Shown in pieces: positions 26,685 to 34,228 of a DNA stretch of 34,291 nucleotides. The notes under the pieces were generated by a model that did no database searches, was not told the origin of the DNA, and saw nothing but the letters and a program-made list of their open reading frames with translations. Each line of letters begins with the position of its first letter. Position 1 is the first letter of the stretch. Origin of the DNA: Gallionellaceae bacterium UBA5126 (GTDB lineage: Bacteria; Pseudomonadota; Gammaproteobacteria; Burkholderiales; Gallionellaceae). The position numbers were made by a program, and so were the translations under genes. The DNA lies in the NCBI GenBank assembly GCA_002414205.1, contig DHYQ01000002.1, positions 5,864 through 40,154 on the forward strand, in the 5' to 3' direction.

Positions 26685-27622
26685 CCTGGTTTGAAATTGT
26701 CGGCCCGCATGGCAATGTTCTGAGTCGTCATCCCGTACAACAATGGCCCTTGCGGGTCGGACGGGCTTACGACAGTGATGTGGTACTGGACGATCCTTAC
26801 ACTGCTGCACACCATCTGGAAATTCAGGGGCTGGCGGAGGGACGCTACCAACTCACGGCACTCAGCACCTTGAATGGCCTGCATCTTGGTCGCAAGCGCG
26901 CCAGCGATGCCTGTATCGCCGCCGGTGAAACTGCCCGCATTGGGCAAACGCATTTCCGTCTTTGCCCCTCCGATGGCTTGAATCTGGCACCAGAACGTGC
27001 GCTCCCGGCGACAGGGTGGTGGAAGCACTGGTTATGGTTGCTGCTGGCCTTTGGCTGCTGGAGCGCGGAATACATGCTGGTACGCTGGCTGGACTACGAT
27101 CGTGCCGATGCCTATCACAGCATCTTTTTGAGCCTGTTCGAGCAGTTTCCCACCCTGCTGCTATGGGCTGCCTTCTGGTCATTTTTGGGACGGATGCTGA
27201 CCGGGCGCAGTGCTTGGCTGCAACAGGGCACACTGGCTTTATTGGGGGATGCGCTCTACGAAACAATTGGAGACAGTGCTGGATACATCAGCTTCATCAC
27301 CGGTAGCCACTTGGTCGAAAGCCTGTTGCAGTCCGTTGCACAGCCCATGCTGTTTGCCGCCGTGCTGTATTTACACCTTCGACTGGCCACGCACCTGCAT
27401 CCACGTAGTCGCTGGTTGCTTGCCATTGGCATTGTCTTGGGCATGGAAGCCTTTTTTGCCGCCAAAGTTTATCTTCTGAGTAGTGAAAACAGTGCCGAAA
27501 CGGATTATGTCACCACGATTGCGCCGCCCCAATTAACCCTGACACCGCCCAAAACCACAGCGCAATTTCTGCGCGACATGAAAAAATTGCAACAAAAACT
27601 AGACGCTAAAAACAAATCCTAG
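26672..27622 (+). CDS. FHA-domain polytopic membrane protein
   Basis: A 316-residue protein. Residues about 5-102 form an FHA (phosphothreonine-binding) domain: LRVGRAYDSDVVLDD, then AAHHLEI and LNGLHLG. The usual Ser-Arg-x-His is only partly kept, as Thr-Ala-Ala-His. Four or five transmembrane helices follow (starting near 119, 148, 219 and 248), and a Lys-rich helical tail ends the protein. The FHA part should be cytoplasmic. The gene begins inside the end of the protease gene, so the products are likely made together. No kinase or phosphatase is adjacent. Similar FHA-membrane proteins occur beside secretion or signalling genes, but nothing here identifies one. Confidence 0.82.
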   Translation: MEKIAWFEIVGPHGNVLSRHPVQQWPLRVGRAYDSDVVLDDPYTAAHHLEIQGLAEGRYQLTALSTLNGLHLGRKRASDACIAAGETARIGQTHFRLCPSDGLNLAPERALPATGWWKHWLWLLLAFGCWSAEYMLVRWLDYDRADAYHSIFLSLFEQFPTLLLWAAFWSFLGRMLTGRSAWLQQGTLALLGDALYETIGDSAGYISFITGSHLVESLLQSVAQPMLFAAVLYLHLRLATHLHPRSRWLLAIGIVLGMEAFFAAKVYLLSSENSAETDYVTTIAPPQLTLTPPKTTAQFLRDMKKLQQKLDAKNKS

Positions 27623-27699
27623 CGACTTCATCCTGCTTGAGGTGGAATTGCCGCATAGAATAATCAAGAATTTGTGTTAACCTTGGGGCAAGAATTGCC

Positions 27700-27729
27700 A
27701 TGTCTGACAACCCAAGAAAACACCCATGA
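27700..27729 (+). other. Possible nine-codon leader reading frame before the TPR/ankyrin gene
   Basis: ATG at 27700 opens a nine-codon frame (MSDNPRKHP) whose TGA overlaps the ATG of the following gene as ATGA. A weak GGGGCAAG lies upstream. It might couple translation, since the main ATG lacks a ribosome site, or be chance. Confidence 0.3.
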
Positions 27730-28910
27730 CAATGAGTGACGAACAGCAACAAGACCGCCAAAAACAATTTTTGCAAGACAACAATCTGCAAGCGCCCGTT
27801 GGCCCGGTTTTCAAATTTCCCACCAAGGAAGCCGAAGAGACCATGCGGCGCGCCGAAGCAAAAGCCCAACGGGCTGCGGTGGCGAAAGCCAAGCAGGATT
27901 TGCCTCAATTGCAGATTTCCTCCACCTCTGAAGCACCGGTTAATAGTAAAAAGACCGGCGTCATTCGCACCCTGAACATCGTCGTACTGCTGGCTTCCGG
28001 GACATTTGCGGGAGTTTATTTCCAGCAAGCCGAAAAAAAGGACGGCGGTCAATCCTCTGCTCAAGCCAGCCTGAATGCGGCGAATGATCCCAACGCCAAT
28101 TTACCGCCAGAAGTGCTGGCCGCTCAGAAACCCATGGTGGCGGAGATCAGCCCTCCCGTGCTTGCGGCGTCTTCTGTATCCACAATCGAAACGCTCTTCA
28201 TCGCCAAAGACTACGCCGGGGTGATCACTGCTGCGAAAAATCATGCGTGCGACGCCAAAGAACAAAATTTATTAGGCATTGCGTATTACAGCTTGCAAAA
28301 ATATGAACAGGCAGCACAAGCCTTCAGCGAACTGGAAGTGCTGATGCCAAGCGATCCTATCGTGAAAAGCAATCTGGCCGATGCGCTACTGGCGAGTGGG
28401 CAAAACACGGCTGCATTGGAAAAATATCGCCAGGCCGCCGCACTCAACCCCACTGACCCCTCCTACAAAAAACGCATCGCGCAATTAGAGCGGCAAATGT
28501 TTGCGCAAGCCAATGAAAAAAAAGCACGGGACAAAACCCCAGTCGCCACCCTGGCAGCGGATGATTTCACCCCACGCCACATTGCGCCGGCGGCTGCCGA
28601 GGCTTACACCTTTACTGACTTGCGCAATGCCGTGGAGCGCTCCGACATCAGCATGGTAGAGAGCATCCTCGCGCAGGGTTTTGACATCAACAAACGCGAC
28701 AACAGCGGGCAAACACTGTTGATTTCAGCCATTAATAACAATGACTTGAATATGGCGCGTTTTCTGATTTTGAAAGGGGCAAATCCTAATCTGCCCGGCT
28801 ACGATGGCTATCTGCCGCTGATGCGTGCCAAAGCCAATCATCCGCCCAATGCTGAATTGATTCGCTACCTCCAAAGCGCGGGGGCCGTTGATCAATACGC
28901 CAAGCGTTAA
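27726..28910 (+). CDS. Membrane-anchored TPR/ankyrin-repeat protein
   Basis: A 394-residue protein. A cytoplasmic N-terminal region (1-78, Gln/Lys/Ala-rich) precedes one transmembrane helix at about 80-99. A linker then leads to TPR-like helices (about 155-245: LLGIAYYSLQKYEQAAQAF and ADALLASGQNTAALEKYRQAA). Two to three ankyrin repeats occupy about 300-390 (NKRDNSGQTLLISAINNN, ARFLILKGANPNLPGYDG). One helix with this charge pattern puts the repeats in the periplasm. It follows the FHA gene by 103 bases and probably belongs to the same functional group. A second ATG two codons in is possible. Confidence 0.82.
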   Translation: MTMSDEQQQDRQKQFLQDNNLQAPVGPVFKFPTKEAEETMRRAEAKAQRAAVAKAKQDLPQLQISSTSEAPVNSKKTGVIRTLNIVVLLASGTFAGVYFQQAEKKDGGQSSAQASLNAANDPNANLPPEVLAAQKPMVAEISPPVLAASSVSTIETLFIAKDYAGVITAAKNHACDAKEQNLLGIAYYSLQKYEQAAQAFSELEVLMPSDPIVKSNLADALLASGQNTAALEKYRQAAALNPTDPSYKKRIAQLERQMFAQANEKKARDKTPVATLAADDFTPRHIAPAAAEAYTFTDLRNAVERSDISMVESILAQGFDINKRDNSGQTLLISAINNNDLNMARFLILKGANPNLPGYDGYLPLMRAKANHPPNAELIRYLQSAGAVDQYAKR

Positions 28911-28994
28911 GCACCGCTGCTATTGGCAATTACTCGGCCAAGTGCCGCGCACAAACCGTCACGCATCAACAGCAGGCCGCGCAGACGTTGACAG
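28911..28994. other. Short convergent intergenic gap
   Basis: These 84 bases lie between the ends of the TPR/ankyrin gene and the MFS transporter gene on opposite strands. No hairpin with a T tract or other feature is apparent. Confidence 0.5.
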
Positions 28995-30266
28995 CTAAGG
29001 CGCGGCTTCCCCTCGGGCTTGACGGGCCAGGTATCCGCCAATGCCCATCCCCAGCACACTGAGCCCAACGACGTAATACGCCGGTGCCAATTTATTCACC
29101 TGCATCAGCGCACTCACCAATACCGGTGTCAGGCCCCCAAACACGGCATAAGCCACGTTGTAGGAAAAAGACAAACCGCTAAAGCGCACCACCGCCGGAA
29201 AAGCCCGTACCGCCGCGCCCGGCACCACCCCGATCACCCCGACAAAAAAGCCGCACAAGGCATACCAGAGATTGATTTCAGCCGGAGCCACCGCCAAGCG
29301 CGCATACAACCACCAAGACGAAGCGCCCAGAAAAATGCAGCCGACCAGCAACACCCGTCCGCTGCCATAACGATCTGCCGCCGCACCAAACAGGATGCAG
29401 CCAAAACTAAGTGCCAAGGTAGCCAGACTATTGGCCTGCAAGGTAGCCGTGGCCGGAATCGCATATAACTTCTGCAACAAGGTCGGCGTCATCAACACCA
29501 TCACCACTACCGCCGCCGACAGCAGCCAGGTCAACAGCATGGTTAGCAGCACCTGGGCGCGGTGATCGCGAATCACCGCCTTCAACGGCAATTCGTTGGC
29601 CAGCGTCTGACGCGCCTGCATTTCCTTGAACACGGGGGTTTCGTGCAGCCATTGCCGCAACCAGACCGAAAACAGACCAAAAATCCCGCCCAGAATGAAA
29701 GGCACCCGCCAGCCCTCTGCCAGCAACGCTGCCGGGGTATACGCCGCATTGACGGCAGTCGCTACCAGCGAGCCCAGCAAAATACCACCGGTCAATCCAG
29801 CCGTCAGCGTGCCGCAGGCAAAGCCGATCCGTTGTGCGGGCACATGTTCCGCCACAAACACCCAAGCCCCCGGTACTTCGCCGCCAATCGCCGCGCCTTG
29901 CAACAGACGCAAACTCAACAAGGCCAGCGGCGCGTAAATGCCGATACTGGCATAGGTGGGCAACAGGCCGATTGCCAGCGTCGGCACGGACATCAAGAAA
30001 ATACTCAAGGTAAACATACGCTTGCGCCCCAGCAAATCACCAAAGTGCGCCATGACGATGCCGCCCAGTGGACGCGCCAGATAGCCCGCCGCGAAAATAC
30101 CAAAGGTTTGCAATTGCCGTAACCAGTCCGGCATGTCGGCCGGAAAAAACAATTTGCCAATCGCCACGGCAAAGAATACGAAGATGATGAAATCGTAGAA
30201 CTCCAATGCCCCGCCCAAGGCAGCCAATGCCAGGGTGCGATAATCCTTGCCAGTCAGTGCGGCCAT
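28995..30266 (-). CDS. MFS transporter, metabolite:H+ symporter (MHS) type
   Basis: A 423-residue inner-membrane carrier with about 12 transmembrane helices. Family signatures include the first-helix GALEFYDFIIFVFFA, the loop motif HFGDLLGRKRMFTLSIFLM and LRLLQGAAIGGEVPGAWVFVAEH, typical of MHS members such as those for proline/betaine, shikimate or 2-oxoglutarate. GWRVPFILGG and RQWLHETPVF also fit. The substrate cannot be told from sequence alone. It lies downstream of the porin gene, after that gene's terminator, so it likely has its own promoter in the 136-base gap. Confidence 0.9.
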   Translation of the reverse strand: MAALTGKDYRTLALAALGGALEFYDFIIFVFFAVAIGKLFFPADMPDWLRQLQTFGIFAAGYLARPLGGIVMAHFGDLLGRKRMFTLSIFLMSVPTLAIGLLPTYASIGIYAPLALLSLRLLQGAAIGGEVPGAWVFVAEHVPAQRIGFACGTLTAGLTGGILLGSLVATAVNAAYTPAALLAEGWRVPFILGGIFGLFSVWLRQWLHETPVFKEMQARQTLANELPLKAVIRDHRAQVLLTMLLTWLLSAAVVVMVLMTPTLLQKLYAIPATATLQANSLATLALSFGCILFGAAADRYGSGRVLLVGCIFLGASSWWLYARLAVAPAEINLWYALCGFFVGVIGVVPGAAVRAFPAVVRFSGLSFSYNVAYAVFGGLTPVLVSALMQVNKLAPAYYVVGLSVLGMGIGGYLARQARGEAAP

Positions 30267-30353
30267 GATGTTGTCCTTGTTGCAAAAAATGGGGGCGGAT
30301 TATAAAGCGATTGTGCCGTGTCGTTGTTCACAACCTGCCGAAACCCAGCCACG

Positions 30354-30378
30354 AAAAAGCCCGCACCGAAGTGCGGGC
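30354..30378 (-). terminator. Rho-independent terminator of the OmpP1/FadL gene
   Basis: GCCCGCAC and GTGCGGGC pair perfectly over eight bases around a TTCG loop (minus strand), followed by five T. Confidence 0.9.
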
Positions 30379-30402
30379 CTCTGGGCGAATCAGCGACGCT
30401 GC

Positions 30403-31632
30403 TTACAGCTTCCAACTATAGGCAATGCCCAACGAATCCTGATACATATTGATATTGGCGTTGCTCCCGCCCAACAGGGCCGCACTGCCTGCCGCACCAT
30501 TCACAGTGTTTTTGAAGGCGTGCATATAAGCCACAGTCAACTCATTATCCGGGGACAGGGCCCAAGTGGCACCCAATGTCAGGTGATCTTGCACCACACC
30601 AGGGGCCAGCACATTAAACAGCGTCTGCGTGGTTGGGATCTGAGCGTTATTGTGGTTGTAACCTGCACGCACAGTCAGGCTGTCGCTCCAGGCATGGCTG
30701 ACGCCCAACTTGTACACGGTCATGTTTTGCCAGCCGAAACCGGGGCCATTGGGGGCGCCCAAGGGGGCGGCTGGCGGCAATGTCAACGGATTCGCAACGG
30801 ATGGAATTGTGCCGTAGTCAATTTTTTCAATATCAAACACCACGGTCGTCGCGGGTGTCGCTTTGACGGCAATGCCAATCCCATAGCTGGCGGGAATATC
30901 AAAACCACCTTGTTCGGCAAACAGCCCGGCATACTTGCTGAACTTGCCCATCTTGGTCTTGGGCTGGTAGGTCGCCCCCATGCTGACATTCGGCGTCAAC
31001 TGACCTTGCCAGCCCAAGCGCAAACCGATGCCCGTGGAACTATCCGTGCCAGTACCACTCAATGCGGCCGCATTGCCGGACATCGGTGCAAACGCGCCCA
31101 GCCCGGTGGCGGAGAAGGTTTGATACACCAAATTCACCGCAACGCCAACGGAGTGCGTGTCATTCAGCTTCATGGCCCAGGTGGGCGCAATGAACAGTTG
31201 TTCCAGATTAATCCCGGCACCAGGACCAAAAGGACTCACGGTATACGCCGTGTTCATGCCGCCATTGCCATATACCGACACGCCCAGCGACATATCAGTC
31301 CCCATCATCCGGTTGTAGCCAAATTCGGGAATCAGGAAATTGCTCTTGCCATTACCACTGTAGCTACCCGCAGCCGGTCCGCCAACGATCGTTGCGCCCC
31401 GGTTAGGCATAAACAGGTCAACACCCGCATCAATACGACTACCGACATTCACCATCCCGGCGGGATTGGTCGCCGCCGCCAAGGTGTCCTGGGACAGCGC
31501 GATACCCGCGCCGCCCATGCCCTTGGCCTTCATGCCGTAGCCGTGGGCGAAATAGCCATTGGTCGCGTGCGCCATGACCGGTGCCAGCAACGCTGCCGTC
31601 AACACGGACCATACGATTTTTTTCTGTTGCAT
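30403..31632 (-). CDS. OmpP1/FadL/TodX family outer-membrane channel
   Basis: A 409-residue outer-membrane beta-barrel for hydrophobic compounds such as fatty acids or aromatics. The signal peptide ends at AHA (about residue 22). The mature N-terminus NGYFAHGYGMKAKGMGGAGI and the plug motif ATNPAGM are typical of the family. Regularly spaced aromatic/Gly beta-strands run to the C-terminal SLGIAYSWKL. The chosen ATG (MQQKKIVW) has AGGGAG upstream; the longer open frame is not supported. It follows the DsrE2/TusA genes but is separated from them by a terminator. Confidence 0.93.
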   Translation of the reverse strand: MQQKKIVWSVLTAALLAPVMAHATNGYFAHGYGMKAKGMGGAGIALSQDTLAAATNPAGMVNVGSRIDAGVDLFMPNRGATIVGGPAAGSYSGNGKSNFLIPEFGYNRMMGTDMSLGVSVYGNGGMNTAYTVSPFGPGAGINLEQLFIAPTWAMKLNDTHSVGVAVNLVYQTFSATGLGAFAPMSGNAAALSGTGTDSSTGIGLRLGWQGQLTPNVSMGATYQPKTKMGKFSKYAGLFAEQGGFDIPASYGIGIAVKATPATTVVFDIEKIDYGTIPSVANPLTLPPAAPLGAPNGPGFGWQNMTVYKLGVSHAWSDSLTVRAGYNHNNAQIPTTQTLFNVLAPGVVQDHLTLGATWALSPDNELTVAYMHAFKNTVNGAAGSAALLGGSNANINMYQDSLGIAYSWKL

Positions 31633-31685
31633 TTCTTCTCTCCCTAAGGGTTTATTGTGATTGGCGAGGGGAAACCCTCCCCCAT

Positions 31686-31716
31686 AAAAAAACAGCCGGT
31701 CTTGACCGACTGTTTT
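31686..31716 (-). terminator. Rho-independent terminator of the DsrE2 gene
   Basis: AAAACAGTCGGT and ACCGGCTGTTTT pair (one G-U) around CAAG on the minus strand, followed by further T. It begins six bases past the DsrE2 stop. Confidence 0.9.
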
Positions 31717-31721
31717 CAAAA

Positions 31722-32189
31722 TTACACGAACAGGCAAATATCCGTTTCACCAGCAAAGCCGAAGAACATCGACGCGCCACCGTATTCGACTTGGTCAATG
31801 AATTCCTTCTTATCAAACTCAAACAAATCGACGGTCATTTGGCAAGCAATGAATTTCACATCGCATTCCAGGCACAAATCACGCAGTTCTTCCAGCGAGG
31901 CCACGCCGTGTTTTTCCAGCTTTTGCTTCATCATGGCGGTCGCCATGGTTTCCATGCCGGGCAACATTTGCACCATCACCGGCATGGGGATGGGCATGGG
32001 CATGGCAGGATTGGCCAGTGGGCTAATCTTCACATCCGACAAATCCTTGCGCAGCAATTGCAGGCCGTAGAACGTGAAAAAAATCTGCACGTCATAGCCC
32101 AGCGCGGCCGCAGTGGACGCCAGAATGAACGGTGGATAAGCCATATCCAGTGTGCCTTTGGTGGCAATGATTGCCATTTTTTTGCTCAT
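31722..32189 (-). CDS. DsrE2-type (DsrE/DsrF/DrsH-like) protein
   Basis: A 155-residue protein of the DsrE2 group. Signatures are KGTLDMAYPPFILASTAAALG, FFTFYGLQLLRKDL, SPLANPAMPMPIPMP and the sulfur-accepting-type cysteine in KFIACQMTVD, with another pair in LCLECDV. DsrE2 proteins handle protein-bound persulfide together with TusA, which is encoded 39 bases upstream. In sulfur oxidisers these sit in rhd-tusA-dsrE2-hdr clusters; here neither hdr nor an adjacent rhodanese is present. The ATG giving MSKKMAI has GGGGC upstream. Sulfur relay for biosynthesis or oxidation are both possible. Confidence 0.93.
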   Translation of the reverse strand: MSKKMAIIATKGTLDMAYPPFILASTAAALGYDVQIFFTFYGLQLLRKDLSDVKISPLANPAMPMPIPMPVMVQMLPGMETMATAMMKQKLEKHGVASLEELRDLCLECDVKFIACQMTVDLFEFDKKEFIDQVEYGGASMFFGFAGETDICLFV

Positions 32190-32228
32190 GTTTTGCCCCT
32201 TGCAAATGATGGTGGTGAGACGACGCGC

Positions 32229-32456
32229 TTACTTTTTCTGCATGAAGAAAATGTACTTACCGCCTTCTTCACCGCTGGACAACAGGGTATTGCCGGTTTG
32301 GTCAGCGAACGCCTTCATGTCTTGCACGGAACCGCAGTCGGTCGAGATGATTTTCAACACTTGACCGGACGCCATGTCCACCAAGGCTTTTTTGGTTTTT
32401 ACCACGGGCAATGGGCAGGACATACCGCTGGCATCAAATTCTTTGTCGAAATTCAT
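32229..32456 (-). CDS. tusA: TusA-family sulfur carrier protein
   Basis: A 75-residue TusA/SirA/YedF-type carrier with the CPxP motif MSCPLPVVKTKKAL (persulfide-bearing Cys14) and the segment GQVLKIISTDCGSVQDM typical of the family. It would accept sulfur on Cys14 and pass it on, for example to DsrE2 next door or towards MnmA-mediated tRNA thiolation. I chose the second of two close ATGs because GGAG lies six bases before it; the first overlaps that site. A terminator-like hairpin lies in the leader. Confidence 0.93.
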   Translation of the reverse strand: MNFDKEFDASGMSCPLPVVKTKKALVDMASGQVLKIISTDCGSVQDMKAFADQTGNTLLSSGEEGGKYIFFMQKK

Positions 32457-32489
32457 ATTCATCTCCAGTTTTAACAAATAGTGGACTAC

Positions 32490-32520
32490 AAAAAAACCGC
32501 CGCACAGACTCGGCAGGGTT
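32490..32520 (-). promoter_or_regulatory. Attenuator-like terminator in the tusA leader
   Basis: On the minus strand CTGCCG (or AACC...GCCG with a two-base bulge) pairs with CGGCGG(TT) around an 8-nt loop and is followed by seven T. It ends about 33 bases before the tusA ATG. No coding gene lies between it and the dnaJ terminator. It therefore either ends a small RNA starting in 32520-32615 or acts as a conditional terminator for tusA-dsrE2. Confidence 0.55.
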
Positions 32521-32618
32521 GTGCATTAAAAGACAAGCCCCCTCGCAACGTCCATACCCACGAAGGGGAAACAGAATAACCCGTTAGGGTTATGCACGAG
32601 AAATTTCATTGACACCGT
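32521..32618 (-). promoter_or_regulatory. Structured leader or small-RNA region upstream of tusA
   Basis: This non-coding stretch contains a perfect 7-bp dyad, ATAACCC-GTTA-GGGTTAT (32576-32593). GTGCAT and ATGCAC (32521-32526 and 32592-32597) form an outer inverted pair. CCCCTT and GAGGGG can also pair across about 20 bases. It matches no riboswitch class I recognise. A tusA promoter must lie here or overlap it, but no clear hexamer pair was found. Confidence 0.4.
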
Positions 32619-32656
32619 ACAAAAAAACCGCCGCAGCCGTGTGGCTACGACGGTTT
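32619..32656 (-). terminator. Rho-independent terminator of dnaJ
   Basis: A 14-bp stem with two G-U pairs (AAACCGTCGTAGCC with GGCTGCGGCGGTTT) and an ACAC loop is followed by a T tract on the minus strand, about 20 bases past the dnaJ stop. Confidence 0.92.
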
Positions 32657-32677
32657 GCAGCAAGCTTGCCTCCGCAC

Positions 32678-33796
32678 TTATTCGGAGAAGAAGTCCTTCA
32701 ACTTATCCATCCAGGACTTGGCACGTGGGTTGTGTTGCGCCTCGTTGCTGTCACCAAAGGCACGCAGCAATTCCTTTTGCCGCTCGTTCAGATTGACCGG
32801 GGTTTCCACCACCACGTGACAATGCAAATCACCATACCCCGCGCTACGCACGCCCTTGATCCCCTTGCCACGCAGACGGAACACGCGCCCAGTCTGGGTT
32901 TCAGCGGGAATCTTGATCATGGCCTTACCCTCCAGGGTAGGGATTTCGATTTCCCCGCCCAGGGCAGCCGTGGTAAAGCTGATCGGCATTTCACAGTGCA
33001 GATCGTTGTGATCGCGCTGAAACACAGCGTGTGGCTTGAGTTGAATCACCACGTACAAATCACCGGCAGGCCCGCCATTCACCCCGCGCTCGCCCTCACC
33101 AGACAAGCGAATGCGATCATCGGTATCCACACCGGGCGGAATTTTCACCGACAAGGTCTTGTGCTGCTTGATGCGTCCGCTGCCGCTGCAATCCCGACAG
33201 GGCGAGCTAATCATCTTGCCGCTACCGTGACAGCGCGGACAAGGTTGTTGCAACGAGAAGAAACCTTGCTGCATGCGCACTTGACCGTGCCCGCCACAGG
33301 TTGAACAGGTGGTCGGACTGGTGCCGGGCTTGGCGCCGCTGCCGTGACAAGTTTCGCAATCCGCCATGGTGGGCACACGAATTTGCGTTTCGGTGCCGCG
33401 TGCCGCCTGCTCCAGCGTGATTTCCAGGTTGTAGCGCAAGTCCGCGCCACGCTGCACGCTGCTGCGTTGCTGCCCGCCGCGTCCGCCGCCGAAAATGTCG
33501 CCGAAGATGTCGGAGAAGTCGAAACCACCCGCGCCGCCGCCGAAGGGATTGCCGCCGCCCATGCCACCGGCCTCAAACGCCGCATGGCCATACTGGTCGT
33601 AAGCCGCCCGCTTCTGCCCGTCGGACAGGGTTTCATACGCCTCCTTGGCTTCCTTGAAGTGCTCCTCCGCCTTGGGATTATCCGGGTTGCGGTCAGGATG
33701 GTACTTCATCGCCATCTTGCGATAGGCCTTCTTGATGTCCTCCTCGGAAGCATCACGATTGACGCCGAGGACTTCGTAGTAGTCTTTTTTGCTCAT
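32678..33796 (-). CDS. dnaJ: Chaperone DnaJ (Hsp40)
   Basis: Co-chaperone that delivers unfolded clients to DnaK and stimulates its ATPase. The 372-residue type I protein has a J domain with His33-Pro34-Asp35 (YHPDRNPDN) and a Gly/Phe-rich linker (about 75-110). Four zinc-finger CxxCxGxG repeats follow ([32 protein letters not shown]), then the C-terminal substrate-binding domains. No Shine-Dalgarno precedes the ATG. The bases just upstream are a pyrimidine tract belonging to the inserted cassette between dnaK and dnaJ, which may weaken or alter dnaJ translation. Confidence 0.98.
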   Translation of the reverse strand: MSKKDYYEVLGVNRDASEEDIKKAYRKMAMKYHPDRNPDNPKAEEHFKEAKEAYETLSDGQKRAAYDQYGHAAFEAGGMGGGNPFGGGAGGFDFSDIFGDIFGGGRGGQQRSSVQRGADLRYNLEITLEQAARGTETQIRVPTMADCETCHGSGAKPGTSPTTCSTCGGHGQVRMQQGFFSLQQPCPRCHGSGKMISSPCRDCSGSGRIKQHKTLSVKIPPGVDTDDRIRLSGEGERGVNGGPAGDLYVVIQLKPHAVFQRDHNDLHCEMPISFTTAALGGEIEIPTLEGKAMIKIPAETQTGRVFRLRGKGIKGVRSAGYGDLHCHVVVETPVNLNERQKELLRAFGDSNEAQHNPRAKSWMDKLKDFFSE

Positions 33797-33803
33797 TGTT
33801 GAT

Positions 33804-33818
33804 GGGAAGGGAGAAGGG
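33804..33818 (+). repeat. Purine-rich inverted repeat, dnaJ side of the IVP gene
   Basis: GGGAAGGGAGAAGGG is the exact inverted complement of 34197-34211 on the far side of the four-helix-bundle gene. On the transcribed (minus) strand it is a pyrimidine tract just before the dnaJ ATG, and it sits in a longer purine tract (33804-33832). Confidence 0.75.
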
Positions 33819-33832
33819 GGAAGGGGGAAGGG

Positions 33833-34195
33833 TCAGGAGGTTGCACGGCGTTTGATGGATGCCGACAACCCCATTAACAATCCCGAAACTTCGTCCACTT
33901 TTCCGTTCAACTCCTCTGCGTTATTCAGGTAGCCCAGCCTTGCGGCAAGTTCAATCAGGGTATCCAGCTCGGACAACGAACCAGCGGAGATGCTCAGAAA
34001 ATGCAACAACTCCTTGGTTCCATTGCGCGCAAAGCCTTCTGCGATATTCGCTGGAACCGAAACAGCGGCACGTTGTAACTGACTGGATAATCCGAACTTT
34101 TCCAGGGTGGGAAAGGAGGAGGTCGCTGTGTAAACTGCCGTCACCAAATCCATTGCTTGCTGCCAAGCTTTCAAATTGCGGTGAGCGCGCTTCAC
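33833..34195 (-). CDS. Four-helix-bundle protein (S23 / 23S rRNA intervening-sequence family)
   Basis: A 120-residue all-helical protein of the IVP/S23 family, to which the Avd proteins of diversity-generating retroelements are related. Signatures are LKAWQQAMDLVTAVY, FPTLEKFGLSSQLQRAAVSVPANIAEGFAR and FLSISAGSLSELDTLIELAARLGYL. The role of free-standing members is unknown; many occur in rRNA intervening sequences or scattered as single cassettes. No reverse transcriptase or rRNA is in this window. It lies between dnaK and dnaJ, which are normally neighbours, bracketed by inverted repeats. Start is GTG with AGGGAG six bases upstream, within the repeat itself. Confidence 0.88.
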   Translation of the reverse strand: MKRAHRNLKAWQQAMDLVTAVYTATSSFPTLEKFGLSSQLQRAAVSVPANIAEGFARNGTKELLHFLSISAGSLSELDTLIELAARLGYLNNAEELNGKVDEVSGLLMGLSASIKRRATS

Positions 34196-34196
34196 A

Positions 34197-34211
34197 CCCT
34201 TCTCCCTTCCC
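34197..34211 (-). repeat. Purine-rich inverted repeat, dnaK side of the IVP gene
   Basis: CCCTTCTCCCTTCCC on the plus strand is the exact complement of 33804-33818. On the transcribed strand it provides the purine-rich ribosome site for the IVP gene. A related CCCTTAACCCTTCTC continues to 34225. Confidence 0.75.
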
Positions 34212-34228
34212 CCTTAACCCTTCTCGCT

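Noticed and set aside
30247..31647. Long plus-strand open frame opposite the OmpP1/FadL gene
   Set aside because: Antisense shadow; the minus frame has a signal peptide, a plug motif and beta-strand pattern.
33833..34195. Four-helix-bundle protein as the Avd of a diversity-generating retroelement
   Set aside because: No reverse transcriptase, template repeat or variable repeat is visible, and the sequence fits the IVP/S23 branch.
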